Assembly: GCF_902804485.1 (NCBI RefSeq)
Contig: NZ_CADCST010000102.1
Location: 62,001-126,000, forward strand
Origin: Flavobacterium collinsii
GTDB lineage: Bacteria > Bacteroidota > Bacteroidia > Flavobacteriales > Flavobacteriaceae
Length of the DNA: 64,000 bases
Direction of reading: 5' to 3'
Of the stretch, positions 1-9,558 are shown in pieces. The position numbers and the translations under genes are program-made. Positions within the stretch are counted from its first letter, which is position 1. Each line of letters begins with the position of its first letter. The notes under the pieces were generated by a model, which was given only the letters and a program-made list of their open reading frames with translations, searched no databases and had not been told where the DNA came from.

Positions 1-3000
1 GAGAAGTTTTCATTTTCTCCAGATCAAACAAAAGTGCAAGATTCTTTTTCTTTTCATCTTCGCTTTGCGCATCATTTAGCCACGGAGTTTCAGCAAGAAT
101 AATCGATTTTAATTCTTCATTTTCTTCTAGTTTAGACGTTAGTTGTCCATTTTTTCTCCAATTTTCAAAAACAGTTGCAATCTTCGGATTATTTGAAATA
201 ATCTCCGAAGCCAAAGCATTGGCATAAAAACGGGCAAAAGTTTGTTCCGCACATTCATGCTCGTACTCCATTAAATAAGGCAAAGATTGAATGGCTATCC
301 AAGATGGATTCGAAGTATATTCGAATGTAAATTGGTGATTCTTTAAAGTTGTTGAATTGTTGTTTTTTAGGTTGTTAAACGTATATTCTTTTGTTGAGTT
401 TTCACGAACCCAGATAGGAATACTCTCTGTAACAAGCATATTGTTTGTCAAAACCGGAAGCATGTTTTCTTCTCCATCAGAAAAATTACCTGATTTAGCC
501 AGAATTTTATATTGAACGCCTTGCAAACCTTCTGGAACAGAAATCGTCCAGGTTGCGGTTGTATTTCCAAAAGCAGCGACATTAAAATTTCTAACATTTT
601 TCGCGTTAAGCATTTTGGCGTCGATGGGCTGCATGGTTACAGCATCAAAAAATTGTAAACTGGCGATTCCGGTTTTTGCTTCGGCAGTAACATTCGAAAT
701 TTTAGCACTAATTACTATAGTATCTTTTTCTCTGAGGTAGCGAGGGAAATTCGGCAGAACCATTAATTCCTTTTGAGTAATGACGCTTTTCTCTAAATAA
801 CCGGAAACAGCATCTTTATTGTGAGCCAATAAACGAAGTTTCCAAGAAGTTAAAGCTTCCGGAGATGTAAAGTTGAAACTTACTTTTCCGGTAGAATCTG
901 TTTTTAAATTAGGTAAAAAGAAAGCGGTTTCAGAAAGATTTTTTCTAGTTTTTACTTGTGTTAAGGCTTCTAAGGCTTTTTTGGTGGTAATGATTATGGC
1001 TCCGTTTACGGCTTTTCTTCCATAAAGTGCAGTTGCTATGTCGGCTTTTAATGTGTTAATTGAAATTATTTCTGAGGAGCTCAGATTTTTTACAGTTTCT
1101 TCGTTAGAAATTTCCCCATCAACTACATATAGTGTAGATTCACCCATAACCAAAGATGTCAACCCTTTTATTGTTTTTTTTCCAGTAATAAATTTAGTTT
1201 TATTGGTTTGAGAATATTCAGGTTTTATAAATTTTACTTGGTCAATTTTAACCGATTGTTCTGCAAGAATAGCAACGGGAGCTCCCGCTCCTACAGGTTC
1301 ATCAATGGTTAAAACAGCATCAGGATCTCCCTTAATCGTTTCGGTCCCTATTTTTTTGTCTCTAATCTCTACTCCGGTTATATGGAGCGAATCTCCGTAT
1401 CGACTATTATTGAAGCCAAAACCAAACCAGTTTAATTGTGTTTCTTCCTGAAAGTATTTATGCATATGTAATACTCTATTTATGTTTTTTAAATAAGAAT
1501 GCATTTTTTCGAAACCTAAACCTGATTTTATGTTTGATGTATTGTATCGGTAATTATTTAAATTTAAAATATTCCAGTCTCTTTTAGTAAATTGATCTAG
1601 TGAACTATCATACATTGAGGCTAGTACTTCGGCCTCAGTTTTTGTGTTAATTGATTTTAATTGAAACGACCACGTTTCATTACTTCCCGGTTCAATTTTA
1701 TTTCTAAAACTTTCTATTAGCAATTCTAGTTTAGATTCTTCTGTTTTTAAAGGTATTTCCAGCTCATCATTAAAAATTTCGTTCTCAAAAATGCTTTGAA
1801 AACTTAAGCGAATCGATTTTTCGAATTCTTTCTTTAAAGGAACTTTGATCGTTAGTTCATTATTTTCTATATGATATGTGTTTTCGAAATAGTTTAGATT
1901 ACCATAATTTCCGCTTGTAATAATATATAAATCGGGAATTACAGAAGAGAGCTTAATTTCGACAAAGCCATCTTTTTTAGGATCAGCGTTAATTTGTTCT
2001 GCAGTAAATAATTTACTTGGATTAAATTTGTCTTTGCTTTGCTTGACTTCAAAAGTAGAAACCGATTCTATCGGATTATTAAAGGTGTCTTTTGCAGAGA
2101 AAACAATTTTGTAATTCCCTGATTTGTAATTTGAAATAAAATCAAGAGTTATTTTTTTGTCTTTCTCGGTATCTACTTTTTTTGAAAACAATAAAGTTTC
2201 GTTTGTTTTATCTGTTTTAGTCTCGCGAATTTCATATGGAAATAGTTTTTCAAAATCAGATTCTGAAATGGTTTCTATTTCTGGTTTGAACCAGATTTGT
2301 TCCTTGAATTTAGTAGACAATGGACTTAGAAAGTATAATTTAAAGTCTCCTTTTGCTGCTAAAAATTCTCCGTTTAAATTAGTGCTCGTAAGTGTAACTT
2401 CATTTTTGTTTTTTGTTTCAATTTGACTTGGAATGTTCGCATTAATAATCAAGTCATGAAACCCTACTTTAATGATTGTTTCAGAAGTATGAGTTTCGCC
2501 ATTAACATCAGTAACATCAGCAATAATTCTATAATTGAAAATAGGCAATTGTTCTTTTATCGCATTTTGTGAAGGTTTTGCAATAAATTCAATCACGAAT
2601 TTTCCTGAAGCATCTGTTTTAGTTTCGCCGGTTGCTATGGTTTCATTTTGTTCTTGTCCATAATAATTTCTATAATAATTTGTAAATCTATTTACTTTAT
2701 AAGTAACTTTTGAGTCAGAAATATTGCTTCCGGAAAATGCTTTTGCGGTTCCCTTTACTTTTATAGATTGATTGACCTGATAGTTTTCTTTTTTAGGGTC
2801 AAAATCTACTTTAAACTTTGGACGTTTGTATTCTTCGACTTTAAAATTAGTTTGTGAGCTTTCAAGTATTACGCTATCCCAAAAGGTTAAATTTGGTCTG
2901 TTCTTTAAATCAATATCTTCCTTTGTAGCCTCATCAGGTTTAACTGCATAAATATTGAAATTACCTGTCAAACTGTTTTTAGGTAGTATGAATTCTCCTG

Positions 3001-4954
3001 AAAATGAACCGAATTCGTTAGTAATAATTTCAAATTCTTTAAAGATTTGATAATTTGTATCCTTCACTAAAATTTTAAAAGTAGTATTTGAGACAGTGCT
3101 TGTTTTGCTTTTTTTCTTTTGAATTGCGATTCCTTTATAATAAACGGTTTGTCCAGGACGATAAATAGCTCGGTCCAGGTAAAATTCTACTTTGCCATTA
3201 AAGGTATTATCTTCTTTTTGGGTGTATTGTATTGTATGTCGAATATAGTTTTCCTCAATTGTAATGGTGTCATTTTGTAATGAAAATTCAATATGATTTT
3301 CATTTTCATCATCTTTATCTTCATCATCTTTATCTTCATCATAATTAATATTTGTCTCTGTGTAAGAAGCCAATCCGTTTAGATCTGTTTTAAGATTGTA
3401 ACGAGATGTTTTGATTGTTACATTTTCAAGAGGTTTTCCGGTTTTTCTATTCAGAACCTGAAAGTTTTTCTTATTATCTTCCTGAGATGCGAGAATACTT
3501 AAATTAGAAATTGTAATAGTTTGAAATGCATAAGTTTTTTCATCCAGGGTATTTAAATCACTTTCAAAATAAACTAAATAACTGCCTGTTTCCAGATTTG
3601 GTAAAAGGACTTCTGTTGTGTATTGAAAATAATCTTTTTTATTTTGAAGCTGATATTCTCTAAACGCAATTTTGTTTTTGTTCTTTATAATTATTTCACT
3701 GATACTATCCTGGTTGTATTGAGATTCGGCTGTTAATTCTTTTATCTTTTTCTGATCTATTTTATAAAAAGAGATATTTAAACGATCTATGTTTTTGTAA
3801 GTAATTGATGCTCTTGTGTTCTCATTGTTGTAACTGTATTTTTGAAGTTCAACGCTTAGTGATTTTGAGGTAATGTTTCGCTTTTCGTCCAAAGCAGATT
3901 GCGCCGTATTAGTTTCGCTATTTAGTTTTATAATGCTATCATATATTTTTACAGCTTCAATATTATAATCAGGATGTAATTCTTTTGATGCCTGGTCAGC
4001 TAGAATTTCAGCTTTTTTTAATAAAATTTTTTGTGTAAGAATTATGTCATTGGATTCTTTCTCAAGTTTATCTAAAACTTTTTTGAGGTCATCTTTAGAT
4101 TGTGGAAGGAAATCACTGCAGTAAATAATTCGGTCAAATTGATTTTCTAAAGATGGGTTACTTAATTCCAGTTTTTGATGCAGTTCCAAAATCTTTTTAA
4201 GATTTTCTTCTGTTATTATATTTAAATTAAACTTTAAAAAATCTGCGGAATTTCCTAAAAGCTCATTTTTATGGTTTTCAATTTCACTGCTTTCAGCTTG
4301 CCATGGATGAGATTTGTTACTAAAAAAATAGATGTTTTCTTTCAGGAGATAATCATACAAGTTTTCAGTTTTTAATTTTTCGATCGTTAAAAATTCAAAA
4401 ATTGCCTGATATTTTATTAAAGGAGTTGCCTTTAAAACACTTTTATTTTCTAATGTTTTTTCCAGAATGGTTATGATTTCTTTTTCGGCTGTCAATTTAT
4501 CAGACTGAAGATTGTAGTCTTCAATTGAAGGAATCACAACACTATCAGCTACAGCATACGCTTCTTCTTCGATAATAGCTGCAGTCTTATCAACAGTAAA
4601 AGCTACATACTCTTCATCTGAATATTCATTTAGACATTTCGCATAAACCAAGTTTAAAATTGCTTTTGAAGGGATAGAGACACGATTAATATCCGTTTTA
4701 AGATTAATTAAAATTTTCTTTTTAGCATTTTCGTCAACTACCTGCAAATATTTCGATTGATAAAAGAAACATTTTATCATTTGTACTTCATCTTTCTGCG
4801 CAACCGCTTTTTTATAGATCTGATTTACAACTTTAGAGGCAGATTTGATTTTACCATTATTTTCGTAAGATGAAACTTTTATCCATTTTTTGTCATTTTG
4901 CTGTGCAAATAATGCGGTTGAAAGCAGTAAGAAAACAAATAGTATATTTTTCAT
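1..4954 (-). CDS. Alpha-2-macroglobulin family protein with TonB-plug-like segment (partial, C-terminus outside window)
   Basis: This is an open frame on the minus strand from ATG at 4952-4954 to the window edge, 1651 complete codons with no stop seen. Residues 1-17 form a signal peptide (MKNILFVFLLLSTALFAQ), so the protein is exported. Macroglobulin marks occur in order: an MG2-type DRAIYRPGQT near residue 595, EEYKRPKF near 705, an A2M-domain SPEALTSWKLR near 1365, and the thioester motif CAEQ with Cys at residue 1568 (251-253). Bacterial macroglobulins are thought to trap proteases or protect the envelope. Between the MG domains and the A2M domain, residues about 1278-1328 read like a SusC plug end (ATALYGRKAVNGAIIITTKK). 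A short acidic repeat lies near residues 539-548. The family call is firm; the role is inferred. Mpl is divergent to it. Confidence 0.9.
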   Translation of the reverse strand, partial: MKNILFVFLLLSTALFAQQNDKKWIKVSSYENNGKIKSASKVVNQIYKKAVAQKDEVQMIKCFFYQSKYLQVVDENAKKKILINLKTDINRVSIPSKAILNLVYAKCLNEYSDEEYVAFTVDKTAAIIEEEAYAVADSVVIPSIEDYNLQSDKLTAEKEIITILEKTLENKSVLKATPLIKYQAIFEFLTIEKLKTENLYDYLLKENIYFFSNKSHPWQAESSEIENHKNELLGNSADFLKFNLNIITEENLKKILELHQKLELSNPSLENQFDRIIYCSDFLPQSKDDLKKVLDKLEKESNDIILTQKILLKKAEILADQASKELHPDYNIEAVKIYDSIIKLNSETNTAQSALDEKRNITSKSLSVELQKYSYNNENTRASITYKNIDRLNISFYKIDQKKIKELTAESQYNQDSISEIIIKNKNKIAFREYQLQNKKDYFQYTTEVLLPNLETGSYLVYFESDLNTLDEKTYAFQTITISNLSILASQEDNKKNFQVLNRKTGKPLENVTIKTSRYNLKTDLNGLASYTETNINYDEDKDDEDKDDENENHIEFSLQNDTITIEENYIRHTIQYTQKEDNTFNGKVEFYLDRAIYRPGQTVYYKGIAIQKKKSKTSTVSNTTFKILVKDTNYQIFKEFEIITNEFGSFSGEFILPKNSLTGNFNIYAVKPDEATKEDIDLKNRPNLTFWDSVILESSQTNFKVEEYKRPKFKVDFDPKKENYQVNQSIKVKGTAKAFSGSNISDSKVTYKVNRFTNYYRNYYGQEQNETIATGETKTDASGKFVIEFIAKPSQNAIKEQLPIFNYRIIADVTDVNGETHTSETIIKVGFHDLIINANIPSQIETKNKNEVTLTSTNLNGEFLAAKGDFKLYFLSPLSTKFKEQIWFKPEIETISESDFEKLFPYEIRETKTDKTNETLLFSKKVDTEKDKKITLDFISNYKSGNYKIVFSAKDTFNNPIESVSTFEVKQSKDKFNPSKLFTAEQINADPKKDGFVEIKLSSVIPDLYIITSGNYGNLNYFENTYHIENNELTIKVPLKKEFEKSIRLSFQSIFENEIFNDELEIPLKTEESKLELLIESFRNKIEPGSNETWSFQLKSINTKTEAEVLASMYDSSLDQFTKRDWNILNLNNYRYNTSNIKSGLGFEKMHSYLKNINRVLHMHKYFQEETQLNWFGFGFNNSRYGDSLHITGVEIRDKKIGTETIKGDPDAVLTIDEPVGAGAPVAILAEQSVKIDQVKFIKPEYSQTNKTKFITGKKTIKGLTSLVMGESTLYVVDGEISNEETVKNLSSSEIISINTLKADIATALYGRKAVNGAIIITTKKALEALTQVKTRKNLSETAFFLPNLKTDSTGKVSFNFTSPEALTSWKLRLLAHNKDAVSGYLEKSVITQKELMVLPNFPRYLREKDTIVISAKISNVTAEAKTGIASLQFFDAVTMQPIDAKMLNAKNVRNFNVAAFGNTTATWTISVPEGLQGVQYKILAKSGNFSDGEENMLPVLTNNMLVTESIPIWVRENSTKEYTFNNLKNNNSTTLKNHQFTFEYTSNPSWIAIQSLPYLMEYEHECAEQTFARFYANALASEIISNNPKIATVFENWRKNGQLTSKLEENEELKSIILAETPWLNDAQSEDEKKKNLALLFDLEKMKTS
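3311..3340. repeat. Two exact 15-bp tandem units inside the macroglobulin gene
   Basis: Two identical copies of ATCTTTATCTTCATC lie at 3311-3325 and 3326-3340. On the minus strand they encode two acidic DEDKD blocks in a short linker. The unit is a multiple of three, so change in copy number would keep the frame. Confidence 0.85.
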
Positions 4955-5023
4955 AAGTTAGTTTTAATAAAGAGAGTGTTGTTTTTTATTAAAGGTTGGG
5001 AGAGTACTCTAATAAATTTTGTA

Positions 5024-5052
5024 CAAATTACTAATTTATCCTTAAAAGCAAA
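5024..5052 (-). promoter_or_regulatory. Candidate promoter of the macroglobulin gene
   Basis: Read on the minus strand, TTTG (5049-5052) is followed after 18 bases by TAATTTG (5024-5030), one base short of the Bacteroidota TAnnTTTG box. It lies about 70 bases upstream of the start codon. The match is imperfect. Confidence 0.4.
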
Positions 5053-5166
5053 TGAGACATTTTATAATTCCTTATTTTTGAAAAATAATTAACCGATTTA
5101 AGCGTTGAATTCTATTTTCGTTTTATCGAATAAACAGTTCAACAAACAAACGATTTAACGTATTCA

Positions 5167-6522
5167 ATGAAAACACATTTCATCGCCATAGGCGGAAGCG
5201 CCATGCACAATTTAGCACTTGCATTGCACAATAAAGGATATCAGGTTACAGGAAGTGATGATGCTATTTTTGAACCTTCAAAATCAAGATTGGAAAAAAA
5301 GGGAATCTTACCGGTTGAACTGGGTTGGTTTCCTGAAAAAGTCACTGCTGATATTGATGCCATAATCCTCGGAATGCATGCGAAAGCGGATAATCCGGAG
5401 TTGCTAAAAGCGCAGGAATTAGGTTTGAAAATTTATTCTTATCCGGAATTTTTGTACGAGCAGTCTAAGAATAAAACCCGAGTGGTAATTGGAGGCTCTC
5501 ACGGAAAAACAACAATAACTTCGATGATTTTGCACGTAATGCATTATCATAATATTGAAGTCGATTATATGGTTGGAGCACAGTTGGAAGGTTTTGACAC
5601 TATGGTGCATCTTACTGAAGAGAATGATTTTATGGTTTTGGAAGGGGATGAGTATTTATCTTCTCCAATAGACAGACGTCCAAAATTTCATTTGTATCAA
5701 CCTAATATTGCTTTGATCTCAGGAATTGCATGGGATCATATCAATGTGTTTCCAACGTATGAGAATTATGTTGAGCAATTTGAAATTTTTATTGGGAAAA
5801 TTACAAATGGAGGTATTTTGGTTTACAACGAAAATGATCCGGAAGTAAAACGTGTTGCGGAAGCCGCTACAAACCCGATTCGAAAATTAGCCTATTCTAC
5901 ACCAAAGTATACAGTAAGTGATGGAGTAACTTTATTAGAAACTCCCGAAGGCGATATGCCAATTGAAGTTTTTGGAGCACATAATTTGAACAATCTGGCG
6001 GGAGCCAAATGGATTTGTCAGAACATGGGTGTTGATGAAGCTGATTTTTACGAAGCAATTGCCAGTTTTAAAGGAGCTTCAAAACGATTGGAGAAAATTG
6101 CTGAAGGAAAAGGAAAAGTAGCGTACAAGGATTTTGCACACTCCCCAAGTAAAGTCGCTGCGACTACAAAAGCAGTAAAAGAGCAATATCCAAACAGAAC
6201 TTTAGTAGCTTGTCTGGAATTGCATACCTATAGCAGTTTGAATGCAGAGTTTCTCAAAGAATACGAAGGAGCTCTTGAATATGCAGATGTAGCGGTAGTA
6301 TTCTATTCGCCTGATGCCGTAAAAATTAAACAACTAGAAGAAGTTACTTACGAACAAATTGCAAATTCTTTTAATCGCGAAGATTTGATTATTTATACAA
6401 ATCCTGCTGAGTTCAAAGAATATCTGTTCAATTTGAATCTTGAAAATTCGGCATTATTGCTAATGAGTTCTGGAAATTACGGAGGTTTGAATTTTGATGA
6501 CGTAAAAGGGCTGATTAATTAG
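5167..6522 (+). CDS. mpl: UDP-N-acetylmuramate:L-alanyl-gamma-D-glutamyl-meso-diaminopimelate ligase (Mpl)
   Basis: This cytoplasmic muropeptide ligase rejoins the recycled tripeptide L-Ala-D-Glu-mDAP to UDP-MurNAc using ATP. The N-terminus has the nucleotide-binding start HFIAIGGSAMHNLA. The Mur-ligase P-loop GGSHGKTT is at residues 109-116, followed by EGDEY (near 158) and a central HNLNN motif (near 277). At 451 residues the length fits Mpl rather than MurC, and the Mpl-like ending SSGNYGGLN is present. The start is the first ATG after the divergent promoter region shared with the macroglobulin gene. A strong terminator follows, so it is probably transcribed alone. Confidence 0.92.
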   Translation: MKTHFIAIGGSAMHNLALALHNKGYQVTGSDDAIFEPSKSRLEKKGILPVELGWFPEKVTADIDAIILGMHAKADNPELLKAQELGLKIYSYPEFLYEQSKNKTRVVIGGSHGKTTITSMILHVMHYHNIEVDYMVGAQLEGFDTMVHLTEENDFMVLEGDEYLSSPIDRRPKFHLYQPNIALISGIAWDHINVFPTYENYVEQFEIFIGKITNGGILVYNENDPEVKRVAEAATNPIRKLAYSTPKYTVSDGVTLLETPEGDMPIEVFGAHNLNNLAGAKWICQNMGVDEADFYEAIASFKGASKRLEKIAEGKGKVAYKDFAHSPSKVAATTKAVKEQYPNRTLVACLELHTYSSLNAEFLKEYEGALEYADVAVVFYSPDAVKIKQLEEVTYEQIANSFNREDLIIYTNPAEFKEYLFNLNLENSALLLMSSGNYGGLNFDDVKGLIN

Positions 6523-6543
6523 TCAATTTGAAAATTAGATAAT

Positions 6544-6579
6544 ATGCCAATTGCAATTTTGCAGTTGGCATTTTTTTTT
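6544..6579 (+). terminator. Rho-independent terminator after mpl
   Basis: ATGCCAA (6544-6550) pairs with TTGGCAT (6565-6571), with an inner TGCA/TGCA pairing, and runs into nine T residues. Confidence 0.85.
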
Positions 6580-6597
6580 AGATTTTTTTGCGGATGT

Positions 6598-7227
6598 TTA
6601 TTTCCAATAGCTATAATGTCCGGTAATTTTATACCGAAACAAACAGTCTTCAAGAACTTGCCCGCTACCAACATTGTGGACAATTAAGTTGCGTTTTCCG
6701 TCTGCTGATTTTTTACTGGTAACAATTCCAATATGGTCTAGTTTGTTGTTAATTAGCCAGGTGACAATTTCACCTGTTTTATAATCATTTGCATCTTGAG
6801 TGACAGGAAGCTTTTTACCTTTTCGTTCAAAGAAAACTTCTAAATTTGGAACTCTTCGATGATCTATATTGGTGTCGGTTGAAGTCAGTCCCCACTTTTG
6901 TAAAGACGGATATGCTTCGAAATTTGTAACCATATCTTCATGTACTTCTTTTTGTAGATCAATATTTAATTTTCGATAAGAGCGAATTATAACATCTGTA
7001 CAGACTCCTTTGTTCGAAGGAATATCTCCATTCGGGTATTTTATTGAAAAGTAGGTGGGGTCATAGTCTATTGAGGAATCAATAATTAATAATGCCGCAT
7101 TGGATAATCTTTCAGAAAAAGTGTTTGAAGCTGCAGATGACAAACTTTCTGTCACAATGCTTTTTCGCTCTTTTTGGTTGCAGGCGAAGAGTAGGAAGAG
7201 GATAGGAAAAATACACATTATTTTCAT
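6598..7227 (-). CDS. DUF1287-family lipoprotein
   Basis: The frame opens at 7245, but the start at 7227 (MKIMCIFPILFLLFAC) puts the signal peptide at the N-terminus, with lipobox LFAC and acylated Cys, so that start is preferred. The mature part has DUF1287 marks: KGVCTDVIIRSYR (Cys), a VHEDM segment, a DHIGIV His and HNVGSG. This Cys/His arrangement resembles NlpC/P60-like cysteine hydrolases, and a role in the cell wall is only an inference. It is probably anchored to a membrane facing the periplasm. It converges on mpl and lies beside it, which is suggestive but not proof of a link to muropeptide metabolism. Confidence 0.85.
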   Translation of the reverse strand: MKIMCIFPILFLLFACNQKERKSIVTESLSSAASNTFSERLSNAALLIIDSSIDYDPTYFSIKYPNGDIPSNKGVCTDVIIRSYRKLNIDLQKEVHEDMVTNFEAYPSLQKWGLTSTDTNIDHRRVPNLEVFFERKGKKLPVTQDANDYKTGEIVTWLINNKLDHIGIVTSKKSADGKRNLIVHNVGSGQVLEDCLFRYKITGHYSYWK

Positions 7228-7354
7228 GCATTTAAAATAAAACATTTTTGCGAGCTGTGAGCTTAATTGAAATAAATTAATTTGAGATTAATGTTGTTTC
7301 ATATGAATGATTTTTCTTATTTTTTATATATTAGCCATCTAAGAGTATTGTAAA

Positions 7355-8092
7355 ATGAATGCAAGTGTGAAAGTTGTAAAAACAACAAGTGAGGCTCAAG
7401 ATTTTGTAGCAACTTATTTTCCTATAACAGATTGGTCTGAAGAAGATCGTCCTCGCGAGAAATTGATACGTAAAGGTAAAGAAGCTTTGAGTGATGCTGA
7501 ATTAATCGCACTGTTAATTCGCTCAGGTAGTCGAAATGAATCGGCAGTACATCTTAGTCGGAGAATTCTGGTGAGTGTTGATAGTCTCAATGCTTTAGGG
7601 AAACTATCGATTACGCAGTTGCTAAAATACAAAGGAATAGGAGAGGCTAAGGCGATTGCAATTATTGCAGCTCTAGAGCTAGGACGCAGACGAAGATCGG
7701 AGGATGCTGCCCAGTTTGCTAAAATCACTTCCAGTAAAATAGTCTTTGATATTATGCAACCCATAATTGGAGAGTTACCGCACGAAGAATTTTGGGTGCT
7801 TTTTCTGAATAATTCAAATAAAGTAATTTCTAAATCCCAGTTAAGTAAAGGTGGAATTACGGGAGCCATTGTCGATGTGCGTATTGTTTTTAAATTAGCA
7901 CTTGAAATTGGTGCTACCGGATTGATTTTGTGTCATAATCATCCATCGGGAAATTTGGAGCCGAGTGATGCCGATAAAAAGATTACAAAAAAAATAAAAT
8001 TAGCTGGCGAGAGCTTAGATGTTAAAGTTTTGGATCATTTGATTATTACTGAAACAAAATATTATAGTTTTGTAGATCAAGGAATTTTATAA
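7355..8092 (+). CDS. radC: RadC family JAB/MPN-domain protein
   Basis: The 245-residue protein has an N-terminal helix-hairpin-helix region (KYKGIGEAKAIAI, about 91-103) and a C-terminal metalloprotease-like JAB domain. Metal-binding marks are Glu145 (HEEFWVLF) and H194-N-H196-PSG followed by S204 and D207. Despite the historical name, a role in DNA repair is not established for the family; the fold suggests a zinc hydrolase. It starts a compact plus-strand group: the phosphatase gene begins 3 bases after its stop. Confidence 0.93.
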   Translation: MNASVKVVKTTSEAQDFVATYFPITDWSEEDRPREKLIRKGKEALSDAELIALLIRSGSRNESAVHLSRRILVSVDSLNALGKLSITQLLKYKGIGEAKAIAIIAALELGRRRRSEDAAQFAKITSSKIVFDIMQPIIGELPHEEFWVLFLNNSNKVISKSQLSKGGITGAIVDVRIVFKLALEIGATGLILCHNHPSGNLEPSDADKKITKKIKLAGESLDVKVLDHLIITETKYYSFVDQGIL

Positions 8093-8095
8093 ATT

Positions 8096-8782
8096 ATGAA
8101 TACCACTATTACCGATGTCTTTTTTGATTTAGATCACACACTTTGGGATTTTGATAAAAACTCTGAAATGGCTTTTGATCGAATTTTTAAAAGTAAATAT
8201 CCCGAGATTAAAACACAGGACTTTATTGAGAAATATGCTCCAATAAATCAAGCATGTTGGAAATTGTATCAAAACGATAAAATAACACATCTGGAGTTGC
8301 ATTACAATAGATTGAAGTTTTCTTTTGATGCTTTGAATTATGTCATTTCAGATGAAAGCATCAATGAAATTGCCAATGATTATATCGAGTTTTTAACCGA
8401 TAATAATCACCTTTTCGAAGGAGCAATTGAAGTTTTAGAATATCTGAAACCCAAATATAAATTGCACATCATAACCAACGGTTTTGCAAATGTTCAGGAT
8501 AAGAAAATTAATAATGCCGCACTTTCGGGTTATTTTGAAACTATAACAAATTCTGAATTGGCGGGTGTGAAAAAACCAAATATTATTATCTTTGATTATG
8601 CGATAAACATTGCAAAAGCTTCGAAAGAGAGTAGCATTATGATTGGTGATTGTCTTGATGCCGATGTCAATGGCGCATTAAATGCAGGTCTGGATGCTAT
8701 TTTTTTTAATGAAAAAAGAATCGAAGCACCGCAAAATATTAAACAAGTGAACCATTTATTAGAACTTAAAAAATATTTATAA
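8096..8782 (+). CDS. yjjG: HAD-superfamily noncanonical pyrimidine nucleotidase, YjjG type
   Basis: HAD motif I is DLDHTLWDFD (residues 11-20), with Asp11 the expected nucleophile and Asp13 the acid/base. Motif II is ITNG (near 126), and a late GDCLDADVNGA is motif IV (near 181). The helical cap between motifs I and II and the 228-residue length match the YjjG family, which dephosphorylates noncanonical pyrimidine nucleotides. It is flanked by 3-base and 2-base gaps, so it is co-transcribed with radC and the next gene. The exact substrate cannot be read from sequence. Confidence 0.88.
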   Translation: MNTTITDVFFDLDHTLWDFDKNSEMAFDRIFKSKYPEIKTQDFIEKYAPINQACWKLYQNDKITHLELHYNRLKFSFDALNYVISDESINEIANDYIEFLTDNNHLFEGAIEVLEYLKPKYKLHIITNGFANVQDKKINNAALSGYFETITNSELAGVKKPNIIIFDYAINIAKASKESSIMIGDCLDADVNGALNAGLDAIFFNEKRIEAPQNIKQVNHLLELKKYL

Positions 8783-8784
8783 TT

Positions 8785-9531
8785 ATGAGAATAAAATTTT
8801 TGTTGCTTGCATTTCTTACATCAGTTATCGGATTTTCACAATCGGTTAATGATTATAAAGCTGTTATTGTGCCGCTAAAATATGATTTTCTTAAAACAGA
8901 AAACCAGTATAGAACGTCAACAATGACAAAGGCAAATTTAAACAAAGCCGGTTTTCAGGCTTTTTATGCTAATGAGGTGTTGCCGGAAGGCTTTGGTGAT
9001 CGTTGTGATCTTTTATATGCCGATGTGAAGAAAGAAAGTGGGTTTTTAATCACTAAGCTTTTTGTGGAATTTAAAGATTGTTATGGTAAAGTAATTTTTA
9101 CATCAGCAATAGGAAAAAGTAAAGAGAAAGAGTATGAAACGGCTTACAGAGAGTGTCTTGATCTTGCATTTGTTTCGATAAATGCTTTGCGTTATAAATA
9201 TAGCGGTAAAAGTGCCAATACAGCAAAAACTTCGATTCCTGCTACTCCGCTAACGGCATCAGCTGTTGCAACGAAAGTTGTAGAAGTAGCTCCGGTAGCC
9301 GATATGAAAGATCCTAATTTGTTGTATGCTCAGCCAACAGAAAATGGTTATCAGTTAATTGATAAAACACCAAAAGTAGTTATGAAGTTGTTAAAAACAT
9401 CACGTCCTGACTCGTTTATAGCTATAAAAGATGGTGTTCAGGGATCTTTGAATGCAAAAGATAATCAATGGTTTTTTGAGTACTATAAAAATGATCAGTT
9501 AGTTTCTGAAAAAATTTCAGTAAAATTCTAA
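8785..9531 (+). CDS. Exported protein of unknown function
   Basis: It begins with a clear signal peptide (MRIKFLLLAFLTSVIGFSQ), so it is exported. The mature protein has about 145 residues with two CxxxY/CY-type segments (DRCDLLYADV, KDCYGKVIF), then an Ala/Thr-rich linker (about 150-175), then a C-terminal part ending VSEKISVKF. No family was recognised. It is the last gene of the radC-yjjG group, two bases after yjjG, and ends just before a shared terminator. Confidence 0.75.
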   Translation: MRIKFLLLAFLTSVIGFSQSVNDYKAVIVPLKYDFLKTENQYRTSTMTKANLNKAGFQAFYANEVLPEGFGDRCDLLYADVKKESGFLITKLFVEFKDCYGKVIFTSAIGKSKEKEYETAYRECLDLAFVSINALRYKYSGKSANTAKTSIPATPLTASAVATKVVEVAPVADMKDPNLLYAQPTENGYQLIDKTPKVVMKLLKTSRPDSFIAIKDGVQGSLNAKDNQWFFEYYKNDQLVSEKISVKF

Positions 9532-9537
9532 AATACG

Positions 9538-9558
9538 ATACGGCTTTAATAGCCGTAT
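9538..9558. terminator. Shared terminator hairpin between convergent genes
   Basis: ATACGGCT (9538-9545) pairs with AGCCGTAT (9551-9558) around a 5-base loop, with a T-rich flank. On the minus strand the stem lies inside the last codons of rarA (…YGY-stop), so one hairpin could serve both directions. Confidence 0.6.

Noticed and set aside
2157..2426. Plus-strand frame of 89 codons
   Set aside because: It is a shadow of the macroglobulin gene on the other strand.
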